Below, piece by piece: positions 37,230 to 49,598 of a stretch of DNA of 64,000 bases. The notes beneath the pieces were generated by a model that worked only from the letters and a program-made list of their open reading frames with translations, searched no databases and was not told where the DNA came from. Source of the DNA: Andrena cerasifolii (Eukaryota; Arthropoda; Insecta; Hymenoptera; Andrenidae). Within the stretch, counting starts at the first letter, position 1; every line of letters begins with the position of its first letter. The stretch is taken from assembly GCF_050908995.1 (NCBI RefSeq), contig NC_135121.1, positions 17,174,001-17,238,000 of the forward strand. Reading direction: 5' to 3'. Both the position numbers and the translations under genes were made by a program.

Positions 37230-38085
37230 ACAGTAGGGAAGACAGGGGCTGGTGAGCCAGTTTTTCAATTTTTGATTTTTAATAAATTACGTGGACGAAA
37301 TATCATTAAACCGGTTAAGTAGTATATTTGATAGGGCATAGCTTTGACTATCCGATTAAATTATTAAAATTGACTCAATGTGACAACAATTAAGGTATCT
37401 TAATGTTTTTCTGACACCTTCCATGCTGGTCAACCAGCCCCATGATCGGTGTTGGTTGACTTACAGTATGGGGTTGGTTGACTATAGGTGCAATCGATTA
37501 AGAAAATGTTATTTCTAACTTATCTCAGTGGTAATAAAATAACACAATGCCACAAGAGTTGTTTCATTATAAAATATTAATTTCTTTCTTTCAGGTTTTA
37601 ATAATAAACTGAAAATTTTTTCAACTCCAACATAAATTATAATGTATTTATAACATAGTGAAATTTAAAAAAAAATAAAAATCGCTTTCTGAATAACAAA
37701 ATAACAATTTAAACCTTATTAACGTTATTATCCAACCAGCTCCGACCGATCATCGACTTCAATAATCTATATAACCTTCAATTATTTATGTATAAACAAA
37801 ATACTGTGTCAATAGATCGTCTAATAAACAACCTTTAAAATAGTCCCTTAACATTTATTCTATTGCAACTATATAGAGCGTGAAAAAATAAAATCTTTAA
37901 GAAAAAATATTAACTCACGTAGTCAATTTTTCTACAAACGCTGATAACTGTTAAAAACCTGCGATCGGGGGGTCAGGCATAAATAGATGGCATTGTAAAA
38001 CTGACTTCTTTCTACAGTGAATCCTTCCGGAGTGGAGCATATGTCGGTGCAAAGTTATTAACAATTAGTCAACCTACCCCTTGAG
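37230..38085. mobile_element. Possible repeat with GGGGYTGGTTGAC motifs
   Basis: The left edge reads CAGGGGCTGGTGAGCCAG and the right edge, reversed, CAAGGGGTAGGTTGACTAA. Internally GGTCAACCAGCCCCATG and ATGGGGTTGGTTGACTAT lie near 37430 and 37468, and CCAACCAGCTCC near 37730. The repeated motif in both orientations suggests a degraded element; boundaries are uncertain. Confidence 0.35.
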
Positions 38086-41000
38086 ACAACCACCTGCGGT
38101 CTCCCCTAAACTCAGTTTCTTACAAACCCCTACTGTCCAACGCCAGCAAAGAAAGCATATTTCACTACGAAAAGCAGAGCTACACCAACAGTTGGATTCC
38201 TCATCTTCCGCGGCGTCTATTCAAACTAATTCCATCTTTCAAATAAAAAGTTCGCAATCAGAAGTCAGAAACCTACTGTCGTTCCCTTTTGTGCGACTGA
38301 CAGCTTGTGTATCTCGAAGTCTACGTGTAGCAGACATCGACTGCACACGTTGACGAAGAGGAGTGGGTGGGCGGCATTATTCGCAATCATCGATTCCTCT
38401 CACGGTCGGGAGAAAATGAGAAATTGAAAGGACGGGTCAATGATATGCGTTCCTGTCGCGTGGTTTCGACAGGAACTATTTTCCACTTCCCTCTGGCGTG
38501 CCCCCTCCGTTCACGCGCCCCCTTCATCTGCATCGCGGCCTGATCATCGCGCCGTTCTGCTTCCATTTATTTCTCGACATTTGAATGCCCGGCCGCGTTT
38601 TATATCCGCGCAATCCGAGCGGAGGGTCTGCGAGTCCCGGCTGATTTTCCGAAACTTAAGGAGGAAGGATGGAGGACACGGAGCTAAGGTCCCCGATCGG
38701 AAGAGTCGCCGTCCGAGGCCCGTAATTGGGTTTAATGGGAAATTGGTTCGTTTCCGCGCTCGTCGATCCTTTCTGCTGATAAACTGCCTCCAAGGTGGAT
38801 GCAGTATATCCGATAATAACGATTCGAACAATTATCAAACGTCTCCCAAGCGGCTCTTCCTTTCCCTGCACGGCGCTCAGTAGAGCGGGTGGCTCACTAG
38901 TCAGACGCCAGGGGAGAGAGCCGTGGATTCTCGGCGGGGGACAACAGGATCTCTCACAATTGTCACGTATCGGATATGTAGCCGGGGGGGAAACGTGAAT
39001 AAAAGCCTGGAATAAATGCACCGTCGGTCATAATGTAATTTCAGCGAGGCAATCACACCGCGTGCCAATTCACCCTCCTCCTGTAATTGATCGTACATAA
39101 GAGGGTACGATTTCTATATAAACGTCGGATTTATCGGATACACGTGCATCCTATTCTGCAGGCATAGCAGTATTAGTTTTACTGCTTCACCTCGACCTCG
39201 TTTCTTTTATATAACAACGTACTTGTTTTCTCTCGATCTCCATCTGCTCTCGCTTAAAAATATCAAAGAACGAAATCGAGGGGCTTTCAGCCCTCACGCT
39301 TTTCATCGGGAACTCGAAGCCCGCGGAAGCATTCGAGTGTTCGGGCATGGCTCAAAGTAAATTCGATTGATTAATAAAGAACGAAGATTAAAGCCACTTG
39401 CCGATACATCGAACGGATGAATATTTCGCTGTGTTCCTTCGTTTCGTAAAGCGCCAACGAGCTGCTCGTGATTCGTCAGAAATTACGCTTTAAATTGAAA
39501 CAAACGGTTCAGGTGGTAAATCTGATAATTTACTCGAAAAATTTCGGCTGATAAATTTACGAGTTCGTTGCTCTGCTGATATTTATCTGGATTTCTTTAA
39601 AATAAAAACTAGTTTCCATAAATATACAGATGAATACTCCCTCATGTTTACTCCGTGGCGATGAGTTTTTTTCTTTCTGCCTTTGTTATCCTGTTTTTTG
39701 CAGCTTCCCCAGTACCCGACCGCTTTTTCCCTTTTCTTTTGTCCAAAATTAAAGCCAGAATCTACGGGAGATCTTCTTCGCTGCTACACTTGCTCGTAAA
39801 AATGCACGAATATTTGGACGACGTTATACAAACTTTCCTTCGATCACATTGTAACGAGAAATGTCATTGATTCTTTAGGATAGTCCTCGAGATGCTGTTG
39901 GATGAAATATACCACTTCATGCTGGCTTTTAATTCCTTGGAAATTTGCATACATTCTTCTCTTTGCTACCCAATTTGATTTATACCTAGGAACAACGTTT
40001 TGATTGTTGATTGGTTAGTCTGGGACTGACACACAGTGGCCCGAATCGCTGAAAACGTGATGAAAAATCCTTACATTCACATTTCACTATTTACCATTAT
40101 GAAGATGGTCATTCTGGGGGGGAGGTGGGTTTGGGGTCGTAGAATTGGATTTCGAGGTCAAAATTTGTATTCGATTAAAGTGAAGTCCTATAGGAGGGAG
40201 GAGATGTCGAAAAATAATATTGTGTTTTGTTTAACAGTACTGTCTGATTTGGTTACGTTATTTGAAGTTAAATACGGCATCAAATTTAAAAAAATTAACA
40301 GAGATAGCGGTTTGATCAGATCAAAAGGTATTGAGCGCGGAAACTAGGTCAAGAATCTGTATATATTGACATTTCAGATTTTGAAATTGTTTTCATTTAT
40401 TCATAAAATGAAATACTGCATTCGTTCGATGTTAGAGAATATATATTAAAAATTATAAATAACAGAAATATATGAAATTATGCGACGGTCGTGATTAAGC
40501 GCATCTTACACTTTTTGGAATCCTCGCGTACCCTTGAAACTTATATTATTCGATAATTTATAGCATTAGGAATGTATGTCCGAAAGTTGAACTTGTTGAG
40601 TTTTGCGAATTCGGAGTAATAACGAATTATGTATACAGCAAGCACGTGGCTTGCGCCGAACAAGTAGGTGTCTGCGACCCGCCAACGTGGTTCTACACTC
40701 CTGAAAATATGAAGGAAAACATATTTAAGTAATGAAAAAGTGATAGTAATTAAATATGCGAATATGCAAACAGTTAATGTGTTAATCGTTATGTTAACTT
40801 ACACTTCACTCTACATATTTCATTCTAGGTTTCATAAGACTGTGCGAAGCGAAGAAACAAAATGCAAGAGGAAATTTAGAAGTCTAAATCTGAAGTGAAA
40901 ATTCTGATTCAAATTGCTGTTACACATGTATATCTCCGCGAAGCTTTTTGCATGTATAAGATACCTACAGACAAAAAGTGATTGATCTGTACTTCTCAAA

Positions 41001-43471
41001 CACAAGCGCGACTCGGTGTGTAAGAGAATAAGGGAAACAAGTCTGTGTATGGTCAGCCGCACTCATTAAGCAGCATCAGTGGCACTAGAACTCTGTAATT
41101 CTGCACGCGTGCATTATTTTAATTGACAGGAGTTTCAAAAACATAAAGTCGATGGTGAAATCGTTCCGTGCCACGGTGGATATTCAGATTTTTAGTAGAA
41201 CTAGAAAAAGTGTTGATAAAATTAAATTGCGTTATTCGATTACAGAAATATAGTAGTTGTGTAATATTCTCCTCAGTTTCAGCTCTTTTTTATTCTATTT
41301 TGCTTTGCACAAAGTAAAAGTTTTCCTCAGGCTGGGCGTTACGTATAAATTAATCAAAATTTCACTGTACGTTTGAATTAAATCCTCATTCCTTTGCGTT
41401 TACTGTGTCTCTTATACGATTTCAACCAACAAATAAGAGCTAATAAGAATGGAAACATTCTAAATAGTGAGTCGGCCATCGATCGAGAGTTTCAAAGGAA
41501 TCCACCGTAGAAAGGGCGGGCGTAATAAAGAAAATAAAATGTTCGCTTCGTAGCATGATCTTCCTAGCGTAGCTTGATAAAGCTTTCCGGAGCATCTGGT
41601 TCTCTCGTTAGATTGCCCCAGGATTCTGGAGTGCGCGCCACTCTGCTCGCTCGCTAAGACACCCTCCGGGGTTGGTTATTGGTATTTAAATTTCTTCCAT
41701 TTCAAGGAAATGGCGTTGTCGGTTGTAGGTTAATTACACGCCAACGTAGGGCCCGGTGGACTTTATAATTATTGCTGCGGAGCAGTGCCCGTGACTAAGG
41801 AAATGCCTCGAGTATCGATGCTGCCCCTTACCCGTTTCAGTTAATTAATTCTCCTTTGATTCCGTGTCAGTAGAACGATTAATTGGAAACATTTTCGTAA
41901 AATGCCACATAATTGAACGTAGTCGAGACATGTTGGTGTAATAACAAGCCTATGGTGAAGCTAGATGAAGGAACAAATTAAGGATACCGCAACTTGCGAT
42001 AATACATCAAGAAAAATTGTACTTTGCAAATTGGGACAACAGACAAAAGCAGTTTTAAAGCTTGAATCACAGCGGAAAGGAATAAATATAATTTGCATAT
42101 AGGAAGTTGAAAGCTACTCTACATATTATGAAGTTTCGAAGGAAGGTAAAGCAATTGAAAAATGTAATATGTTCAACAGGTAATTGAAACTGGCAAACAG
42201 TGTATTTTGCAGGTTTGCAGTGTTAGTACTTTTATCTCGTGCGTTAATTCGGTTATATCCTTCGAGAGCCGAGATGCTTTAATATCGTAGTTCCATTGAG
42301 GATAGTAACTTGAGGCTCGCAAACACACGGGCACACGTACAGGAACAACGTTTAAGATACCCAAGTTCGATATTCAGAGCTAGCCTTTTCCCGATACGAG
42401 GTCAGCTCGAGGAGTTCATCGTGCATCATCCATGGATTGAACTTTCTTGAGCTGTACCTCGTCGGGGACGTCGTCTTTCTTGCGCTGCTTTGAAGATGCC
42501 TTGACTGGCCCGGTAAGCACATTCGTCGATCCAGCCCGTAGAGATCGGTTTAGAAGGTATTAACTGCGAGTTATCAAATTGTTTGCCGATTGAAACTTCG
42601 GCAAGCAGAAGTGGAAACAGTTGCAACGTCACGATTGTGTCACGCTGTTTACATATTCATTTTACGCGTCTCGTATGAAATTTTGCTGACTCCGTCGTTG
42701 TTCTTTTAGAATTGTTGTTACAGAGAGTTGTACTGCATTATGATCATGAAAATTTAAATAAATCACCAATTTCGTGGAAATACATAGAAATGTCTTGTTT
42801 ACAGTGAACACCGTTCGCTTGTTTCTTAGCGATGCTGGATATTTAAATGTAAATCAGACGGAAATGCGGAGGATGCTCGTTCATTCAGGAAGATTGAATA
42901 GTACTCGCTGTTTTCCCCTGTCACTTTCTATTCTTCACTCGTGTCTCGTCTTTCCCTTGATGTCCTCTTTTGTCAAGTCCCAGCCCTAAGGGATTACTTT
43001 TTCTCCGTTCCATCTAGTCGTTTCTTACGAGTCCCATGTATTCGCTAGCAATAGTTATCTTCTGAACGCGTTCAAAAAAGTGCACGTCAACGACGCGGAA
43101 TTTATTACATTTCGAATTTTAAAAATGTTGCTTGTGGTGTGTCAATAATTTCTATTGCGCTGCTTATTTTTACTGCAAAGATCAGAGCGAGTTTACGCTT
43201 CACTTAACACCCAAGTCTGAGTTTATTCGATAAGTTAAACAAATAAAATTCGTATCAGAAAACTGAGTCTTTTGGGCTTTCAGGATAATAAATACTTTTA
43301 ACAAGTTATGATTTCTGGATGAATCTGATTTGTGAAATGTAATCATATTTGCTATACGGATCGAGGTACGGATATATGTAATACACGTGTACCCGTGTAC
43401 ATGTGTCTTTTTACTACACGTACCATACCTTGGTCTCTAAAAAAAAACGATTTTTCGAATGCCTAGTCCCC
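38086..43471. other. No gene recognised
   Basis: 38400-39000 is GC-rich with overlapping ORFs on both strands and no domain. 39000-41450 is AT-rich. 41460-41900 is moderately GC-richer. 43370-43425 holds an imperfect ACACGTGTAC palindrome cluster. No element ends were recognised. Confidence 0.45.
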
Positions 43472-43872
43472 TTAAGGGGTTATAGCTAAGTAGTCAGACG
43501 GCCGAAAAGAGGCGAATGTTTGTGAATATTTTTTTCAAAAAGCGGAGGCATATACTTTTACAAAACTTTTGGCACTTAAAAGAGCAACATTCAAAGAACA
43601 GTTGGTAATTTTTTCGTAGAAAAATATTTAAATTTATAATAAAGTAACAACCGACATCGAAGAAGCCTTTTTAAAAATTTGGTTCCGCGGTGAGCACTGT
43701 TATTCGGAACCAAATTATCTAAAATCAAAAAACAAAAAGATATCTTTAGTATATTAATGTATCCTCTGGTTAACGGGGGGAATTTCCGAAATATGAATTT
43801 AAAACAAAATAGCGGCTACTTAAATTTGAAATCCTGATTTTATCGTGCAAAAATGACGGGAAAAAATCAGGA
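43472..43872. mobile_element. Family B element
   Basis: Starts TTAAGGGGTTATAGCTAAGT and GTCAGACGGCCGAAAAGAGG, matching the end of 31174-31577 in reverse and, more distantly, both ends of 57115-57840. GCGGTGAGCACTGTTATTCG with TTATCTAAAATCAAAAA matches the mid-arm of 57115-57840. The right end is AAATCCTGATTTT, then AAAAAATCAGGA, a small hairpin. No TTAA at that end, so it may be a truncated or one-armed form. Confidence 0.8.
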
Positions 43873-45416
43873 CCAGAAACTATAATCTATAATCTAGAAA
43901 CTATAAACGAAATTATTGCTGTATCCATCATTATAATATTGAAGCTGATTTTCGTCTCTACTGTTCCAACAACAATACTCCTAAACTTCCGAGACATTCT
44001 AATTATTGAACGATGGTGCGAAGCCCTTCATATGGCATTTAGATACCGAAACTTCGTCTTCGACCCTGCGCAGGATCTGGATCCCGATGTATGCGCGGAT
44101 TACCCGGGCGAGCCGCAAATAATCCTGGCGTTACATAATGCGTCGAAGTACGAAACTTTGTTTGCCCTATCAAGGACGACCTATCGGCCTGCAGCAACGG
44201 TATATCCCGCATAACGAACTCCAGCCAGAGGTATAAAATTTCATCGAAATTTTCAATCATTTTTCCCCCTGCCAACGGGAAACAGAGACTTAAAACCTCC
44301 CTTCCACACATGCCCATTTACAACTCCCTCCCGGTAGCTGGGGCTCAGTACACCCCGACGGTGCTTTATAAATATTTGATCTTCCCGAAATCGATTTTCA
44401 GTTTCGTGCCTGGCTTCCCTCCTCCCCGTAGAAAATGGTCACGCGAGCACGTTAGGAAACGCGGTTCCACTTTCGAAAGGGCAGAGGGACCGTCCCGCTT
44501 GCGCGTCCCGTTCGATTAATTAGCGCCCCTTGTCGATGTCCTCCAATCGACACTCGATCCCTGACGACCGGTGTCGACGATATCTCGACAAATACTCTTT
44601 TATCTGACACTCAATCCTCTTCCCAGCTGGAGCCACTCCTTGGGCCATAAAAGACTGAAGGGAGGGACAGGGGGAGGGTGAGGGCGAAGGGTGAGAAGAG
44701 AGGGCAGGAACGACGTTAGCCATCTTGGCCGTTCGTGTTGTATCGTTCTCGCGGATCGGCGCTTTTCACGGGCTTCTGCCATGCTTTCTCAGCATTGCCC
44801 CGTGTGCCCGTGGTAGGGCGCCGTCGGTTTCCACCTTTTGCCAGACACCTACCATCCTTCTGCTTCCCTCGACCATCCCGGGAACCACCTTTGTGCGGTA
44901 CTTCTGCGGCCTTCCCCTCCTCTGTCTAGCTACCCTTATTCGGACACTCGGTCTCTGCGTTCCTCCTCCGCTTCCTCCCATCCTCCGCGCTTTTTTTCTC
45001 CCCTCCCGCTGCTTTTCCACCTCGTTTCAGACTCGTACGTTTCGGCTCGGTCGATCGAGGGTTTACGCTTGCATTCGTCATCGTCCTATTGACGCTAGCT
45101 CGTGAAATAATTGAACCGCCGTGCCTCACGGATGTGTCGATTTGATTGGCAGCTGGGGCTTCTTATGGGAGATTATCAAACATTGAATGTACCGCAAACA
45201 GGAGGAATTTAGATAGCTTCTATCGTCGGTAAACTGTGCGATTCAGTGGACCCTGTATTGTTGCCCAGAATATCGAGCTTCCCTGTTCCAATAAGCCAAA
45301 ATAGACAGGTTGCAGGTTGATTTGAACCACTGCTTCCCTTTGTGGGTCACCTCGATACCTTCGTATCGATGATCAATCTGGAATCATATGTTTTGGACGG
45401 AGTTTGATCAAACTCA
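43873..45416. other. No gene recognised; GC-rich, pyrimidine-biased block
   Basis: 44040-45110 is GC-rich; 44800-45030 is strongly C/T-biased on the + strand. The many overlapping ORFs (six within 44725-45129) on both strands reflect composition. The 126-residue ORF 44725-45105 has hydrophobic stretches but no recognisable family. Confidence 0.45.
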
Positions 45417-45846
45417 CAGGGGAAGATTTCGAACCCAAAATTCCAAAGATTCTGAAACTTTGTAAACATGTAGGGGATTTCCTCCTGATTACAACGCAAT
45501 TTTTGTTTGCTGCCCGAATTCACTCGAAAGGGGTGAAATTAACCACTGAAAATTCGGCTATTTTCCGATTTTGTGTTGTAACTCGCGAACTGTAAGAGAT
45601 AGAAAGAAGATTAAAGACAAAAGTTACTTCTTTTAATTAGATCTGTCATTTGGTAAACAAATTATTTTACAGCTCGCGAGTTATAACGCAAAATTGGAAA
45701 ATAACCGGATTTTCAGGGGTCAATTACACCCCCTTAGAGTGAATTTCGGCAGCGAACAAAAATTGCGTTGTAATCAGGAGGAAATTCCCTACATATTCGC
45801 AAAGTTTCGGAATTTTTCGAATTTCCGGGTTCGGGATGTTCCCAAC
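45417..45846. mobile_element. Fold-back element, family A copy 2
   Basis: Same architecture as 1979-2424: left GAACCCAAAATTCCAAAGAT, right reversed GGGAACATCCCGAACCC. The arms share GTAGGG-ATTTCCTCCTGATTA, CAACGCAATTTTTGTTTGCTG and CGATTTTGTGTTGTAACTCG-type sequence, with a centre near 45630. It lies about 3 kb upstream of the neurexin start codon. + strand ORFs 45404-45595 and 45694-45972 are readings of the repeat. Confidence 0.85.
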
Positions 45847-46669
45847 CTCTGCTCCGTCAATGGCAACTCGGTGACATTCCACGAGCACCCCGACAGGGAA
45901 AGCAAAGAATTCATATTACAAGGGTACTCGCAACAGATATCTATGTCGAAGAGATCCTCCCGGCTCCAATAAAAAATCTTCCTTCCCCCAGCCTACAAAC
46001 ATGCCATTCCGTTACTGCGAGAAAACCGCTCACGCAGAGTTCGATCCAAGCCAGTCACCCGGCCACCGTCGACGCGCAAAGCGGCGTTCAATCCGACGTA
46101 TGCGAAACAACAGACCCTCCTCGATCATTGGTCTTGGCCGAGCAATTTTTCAGCCCGAGCGTCCCGCCGGCAGCGTACCTATTTCTCTGGAGTAGGGCCG
46201 TGAGCAATCTCGCGACTGTACACCACCACAACCCAGCGCTCTACTCCTGGGGTATCCCCCTTCGAACAGACAAAACTACACCGAGAGGGATCCCTCCACC
46301 ACATCCACGACGCTCTCCGTCCTCCACCCGCGCAGATCGTTCGCGGCTCCCCCGCGGGTCCCTCTCCCACCTTCGCCGCGTTTGTCCGTTCCGCGTCTAA
46401 GCGGGCGCATGCGCGCGGAAACGGCGCGAGGCGTCGGCGTCGTGCCGGGGGCGTCGCACCAACGTCGTCGGCGGACCGACCACGACCGTCTCAACCGAGC
46501 GTTCTCCTCTCGCCAGGCCAGTATCAAGCCGGGAGCCGTCGAGAGGGTTGATCCACCTCCGCAATCGGCGCTCACCCTACGCTCTTGCGACGTATCCGAC
46601 TGAAACGTACTCGCGGACACCAGTAGTCACGCTCTCCAACAGGGGAGACAGCCCTATCTCTCTTCCCCT

Positions 46670-46752
46670 TTGTCTCTTTCCCTTTCTCTCTCTCTCTATC
46701 TCTCTCTCTGTCTGTCTCTCTGCCTGTCTCTCTCTCTCTCCCTCTCTATCCC
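46670..46752 (+). repeat. CT-rich microsatellite
   Basis: Interrupted (TC)n tract with TCTG and TCTA variants, about 80 bp, inside the GC-rich block about 2.1 kb upstream of the neurexin start codon. On the minus strand it reads as a GA repeat, the kind of sequence bound by GAGA-type factors in insects; that role is inference only. Confidence 0.85.
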
Positions 46753-48593
46753 CCCTGTACTGTGCGCGGGTGTTCGTGGTGGCTGCTGGTCGACGTTCAG
46801 GTGCAGTGGCTGGCTCGCGGGTCGGATGGAAAAAATGGGGCGTACGCCGAGCCACGAGAGCCGGATCGATCGCGAAATAAACGTACGCTGGATGGACGAC
46901 GACGCGGAGTAACCTCTTTCGAGTGGCAAGCAGCGTGACGCTGGATCGACGGGGGAGACGTTACGGTGGGTGCCCGTAAATGTACTCACGCCATAGTGCG
47001 ACGGTTACGGGCTGGTCCGAGCAGGATCCCGTCGTCGGGAGGTTCTCGCGTGCACCTCGCCCGTGCCTGCTCGCCGCGAAAGGGGAACAGGGTTGATGTC
47101 GGTGCGTCGCGAACGGCCCGAGCGTCCATCGTTGCCAGCGTCGACGTTTCGCGTCGAGCCAGCCAACGAATGACCGGGGGAAGGGAGTAACGCGGATACG
47201 TAGCGCAAGGGTGCGTGGTGAAAGTGCTCGTGTCACCGTGTATTAGGAGGTCGAGGTCGTGTCACGTTATCGAGGCGGAGCGATATCCCGAGGAATCTCC
47301 GCGTAGGGGAACGCGGCTCCGATAGAGCCTCCAACGGGATTCCCCGCGACCCTGAGGAAATTAATCCCGAACGTAATTGGCGACGGTTTTCGAGATCCGG
47401 GAGGGACGGCTGTGCGCGGGGTAAAAAAGGAAAAGGGGGGGGGAGTGACACCAGGAACCGAGGAAGCGGAGGTTGAGGGGCACTCGAAGAGACGTCGACG
47501 TCGAGAGGATAGACGGGGAAAGTGTGTCACCGACGTGGTACGAGGCGCCTCGAGGTGCCTCAGGTCGGGTCGTCGCTAGAGTCCCTCGGCGTGGAGCGAC
47601 GATAGAATAACAAACCCCTTGGGACACCGTCGCATTAATTATCATCGGATCGAGACTTCCCTCGGGGTCGAGTGATCCTCGAAAGGAGCCAAATGGAGGA
47701 TTCGCTGGCGTGATGATTGGAGGCGGGTGAGACATTCGGAGCCTCCTCACTCTCGATGTACAAGTAAAAGCCACCGGGTCGATGAGGGTAAAAATTATTC
47801 GGCCTTGACACCGATATCTTCCTTCAGGGACAGCGTAAAGTAGAGAACACTGACGGACACCGGCAAGCAGATCGGGGCATCGTTAATGTGTCGTTAGGCA
47901 ACGAATATGATCTCGATGAGAAAGTACCGACTGCACGTCGACCCAGCTGATCGAGAGCTCGCAAGCCAAGTTCCATTGGTCTGATTATTGGAAAGTGAAT
48001 TTTCACCGACCGCTGTCTAGTGCCGATTCGCACACGGGTGGCCCGGGAAGATTCGTCGAAATCCAATTGTGCGTAACGTGATCGTGAAGTGATACCCCGG
48101 CAAAGGAATATGGTACTTTATTCGATATTCTGAAGTGCGATTCGAACGTGTATATGCGCGTGAAGGGAAGAGGCTGGCGGAGACGTGTGGTCCTCGAGTG
48201 TCGCGTGCCACGTTTAACAAGCTGACGATCGATCCCCTAATCGACAAGGTAAAAGACTCGATCGAACGCATATCCTGATACTCTGCTATTCCCGCGAACA
48301 GAAAATCAAGCGTGTCTCGTCTCCAATCAGAGGAATTTTACCTAAACACCAGCTCCAACGTTTGAATTACAATATTCATTGATTAAAAAGAACGATTCCC
48401 CGGTAGTACTCCCGTTCCAAACATCATAAGCCGTGCAGCTAAGCACATCCAGTTAAGGGTGCGAACCGCACGATCCTCCACGAAGGGACTACCCCCCAAT
48501 CCCACACGGACGTGTGCACAGTCACTCTCTCTTTCCGCATCCGTCGGCCACGCACGCAGCAGCGGCCGTCCGCGCGTGCGTGCTCACGTGCGA

Positions 48594-48851
48594 ATGCAGC
48601 CGGTGCAACGTGGCTAGCGAAGAGGAAGTACACAACGAACCGCGCCACGCTCACCAACTTCAGAACCAAGCCAGAGGACCTCAGAATATCACCCCCACAT
48701 TCGAATGCCAAGCCTATGATCATCGAGGAAGACCATCGTTCATCGTAATGTGACAAAAGAACGGAGGAACGGCGAGCGACTGTTGCAGTGAAGTGTCGTC
48801 GGTACAGGTGAAAGCCGTGCTCCTGGGGATAGTCTGATGAGCAGAATCTAG
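48594..48851 (+). promoter_or_regulatory. Five upstream mini-ORFs in the neurexin-1 leader
   Basis: Read directly: ATG to stop at 48594-48617 (7 codons), 48705-48719 (4 codons), 48716-48748 (10 codons), 48748-48753 (bare ATG TGA) and 48837-48851 (4 codons). The second and third overlap as ATGA, the third and fourth as TAATG, so three are chained by shared stop/start bases. All end before the main ATG at 48878. If this stretch is in the mature mRNA, scanning ribosomes would meet five start codons first, which normally lowers translation and can make it stress- or activity-dependent. Leader continuity with the exon is inferred. Confidence 0.5.
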
Positions 48852-48877
48852 CAGCGATACCAGCCACGATACGAACC

Positions 48878-49492
48878 ATGCATACCTCGCTTGTGACCAG
48901 CAACGCGGGCGCCCTGCTGCCCTGCCTGGTGGTGTTGCTGAGCCAGATGGCCCTGTCCTTCGTGCTGGAGGGCTCATCGACCAGTTACGCTCAGTTCAGG
49001 AAATGGAACGCAGGTTTGAACGGCACCCTGGAGTTCGAGTTCAAGACCGAGCAGGGGAACGGCCTGCTGCTATACACCGACGACGGTGGTACCTACGACT
49101 TCTTCGAGGTGAAGCTCGTCGAGAGCGCGCTCAGGCTTAGATACAACCTCGGCGGCGGCGCCCAGATTGTTACCGTCGGCCACGACCTGGGCGACGGCCA
49201 CTGGCACAAGGTGCAGATCACCAGGTGCAACGAGAATACCACGCTGACCGTGGACGGTGTCAGCGCACTGTCCACGTCGCGGGGAAAAGAGTTCGAGTTC
49301 GGCAAGCTGGCTGGTAATTCTGACGTGTACGTGGGCGGCATGCCCAGCTGGTACAACAGCAAGCTCACGTTGCTGGCACTGCCCAGCGTGATCTTTGAGC
49401 CGAGGTTCAACGGGTTCATCAGGAACCTCGTTTACGCCGATGGCGAGAACACGGTGCCCAGGAGGCAGGAGATGAAGAGCCGGGATGTTAAG
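48878..49492 (+). CDS. Nrx-1: Neurexin-1, first coding exon (signal peptide and LNS1 domain), partial gene
   Basis: Encodes the N-terminus of neurexin-1, the presynaptic adhesion receptor whose extracellular LNS (laminin-G-like) and EGF domains bind neuroligin and other postsynaptic partners. The exon gives exactly 205 codons. Residues 12-28 are hydrophobic (ALLPCLVVLLSQMALSF), a signal peptide with cleavage expected just after. About residue 29 to 205 is LNS1, seen in the TSYAQFRKWNA start, LLLYTDDGG (63-71), GHWHKVQI (107-114), VYVGGMP (150-156) and FNGFIRNLVY (177-186). N48 (NGT) and N120 (NTT) are N-glycosylation sequons. The start ATG follows ACGAACC and is the first in-frame ATG after an in-frame TAG at 48830. 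The exon ends AAG|GTAGGT at 49492/49493 in phase 0. Open frame continues 25 codons into the intron and is not expected in the protein. The following EGF and LNS2 exons are not in the window. Family identity is firm; full gene structure is inferred. Confidence 0.95.
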
Positions 49493-49598
49493 GTAGGTGA
49501 AGACGTTACTATCGGGGAAGGTCTCTGCAAGTACTCTACTGGAAACGTTCTTAGTCAATTACTCTAAACATTCATATCCGATGTGTGTAGAATCTAGG

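Larger units (their letters stand above)
45847..48877 (+). promoter_or_regulatory. GC-rich 5' flank, probable promoter and 5' leader of neurexin-1
   Basis: About 3 kb of GC- and CpG-rich DNA directly upstream of the neurexin start codon, in strong contrast to the AT-rich surroundings. Overlapping open frames occur on both strands (for example 46276-46620 and 47361-47774 on the minus strand), as expected for GC-rich sequence with few stops, and none has a recognisable domain. No TATA box or clear initiator could be fixed, so the transcription start is unknown. A weak donor-like AAG|GTAAAA at 48248-48255 and a pyrimidine stretch with CAG near 48525-48560 would allow a small 5' UTR intron, but this is only a possibility. 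The last 300 nt hold five tiny upstream ORFs, listed separately. Confidence 0.55.

Noticed and set aside
46276..48903. Multiple ORFs of 90-154 residues around the neurexin leader
   Set aside because: Overlap one another in several frames on both strands in a GC-rich block; no family resemblance.
49070..49558. 162-residue ORF antisense to neurexin exon
   Set aside because: Mirror of the GC-rich neurexin coding frame; no recognisable protein and no independent signals.
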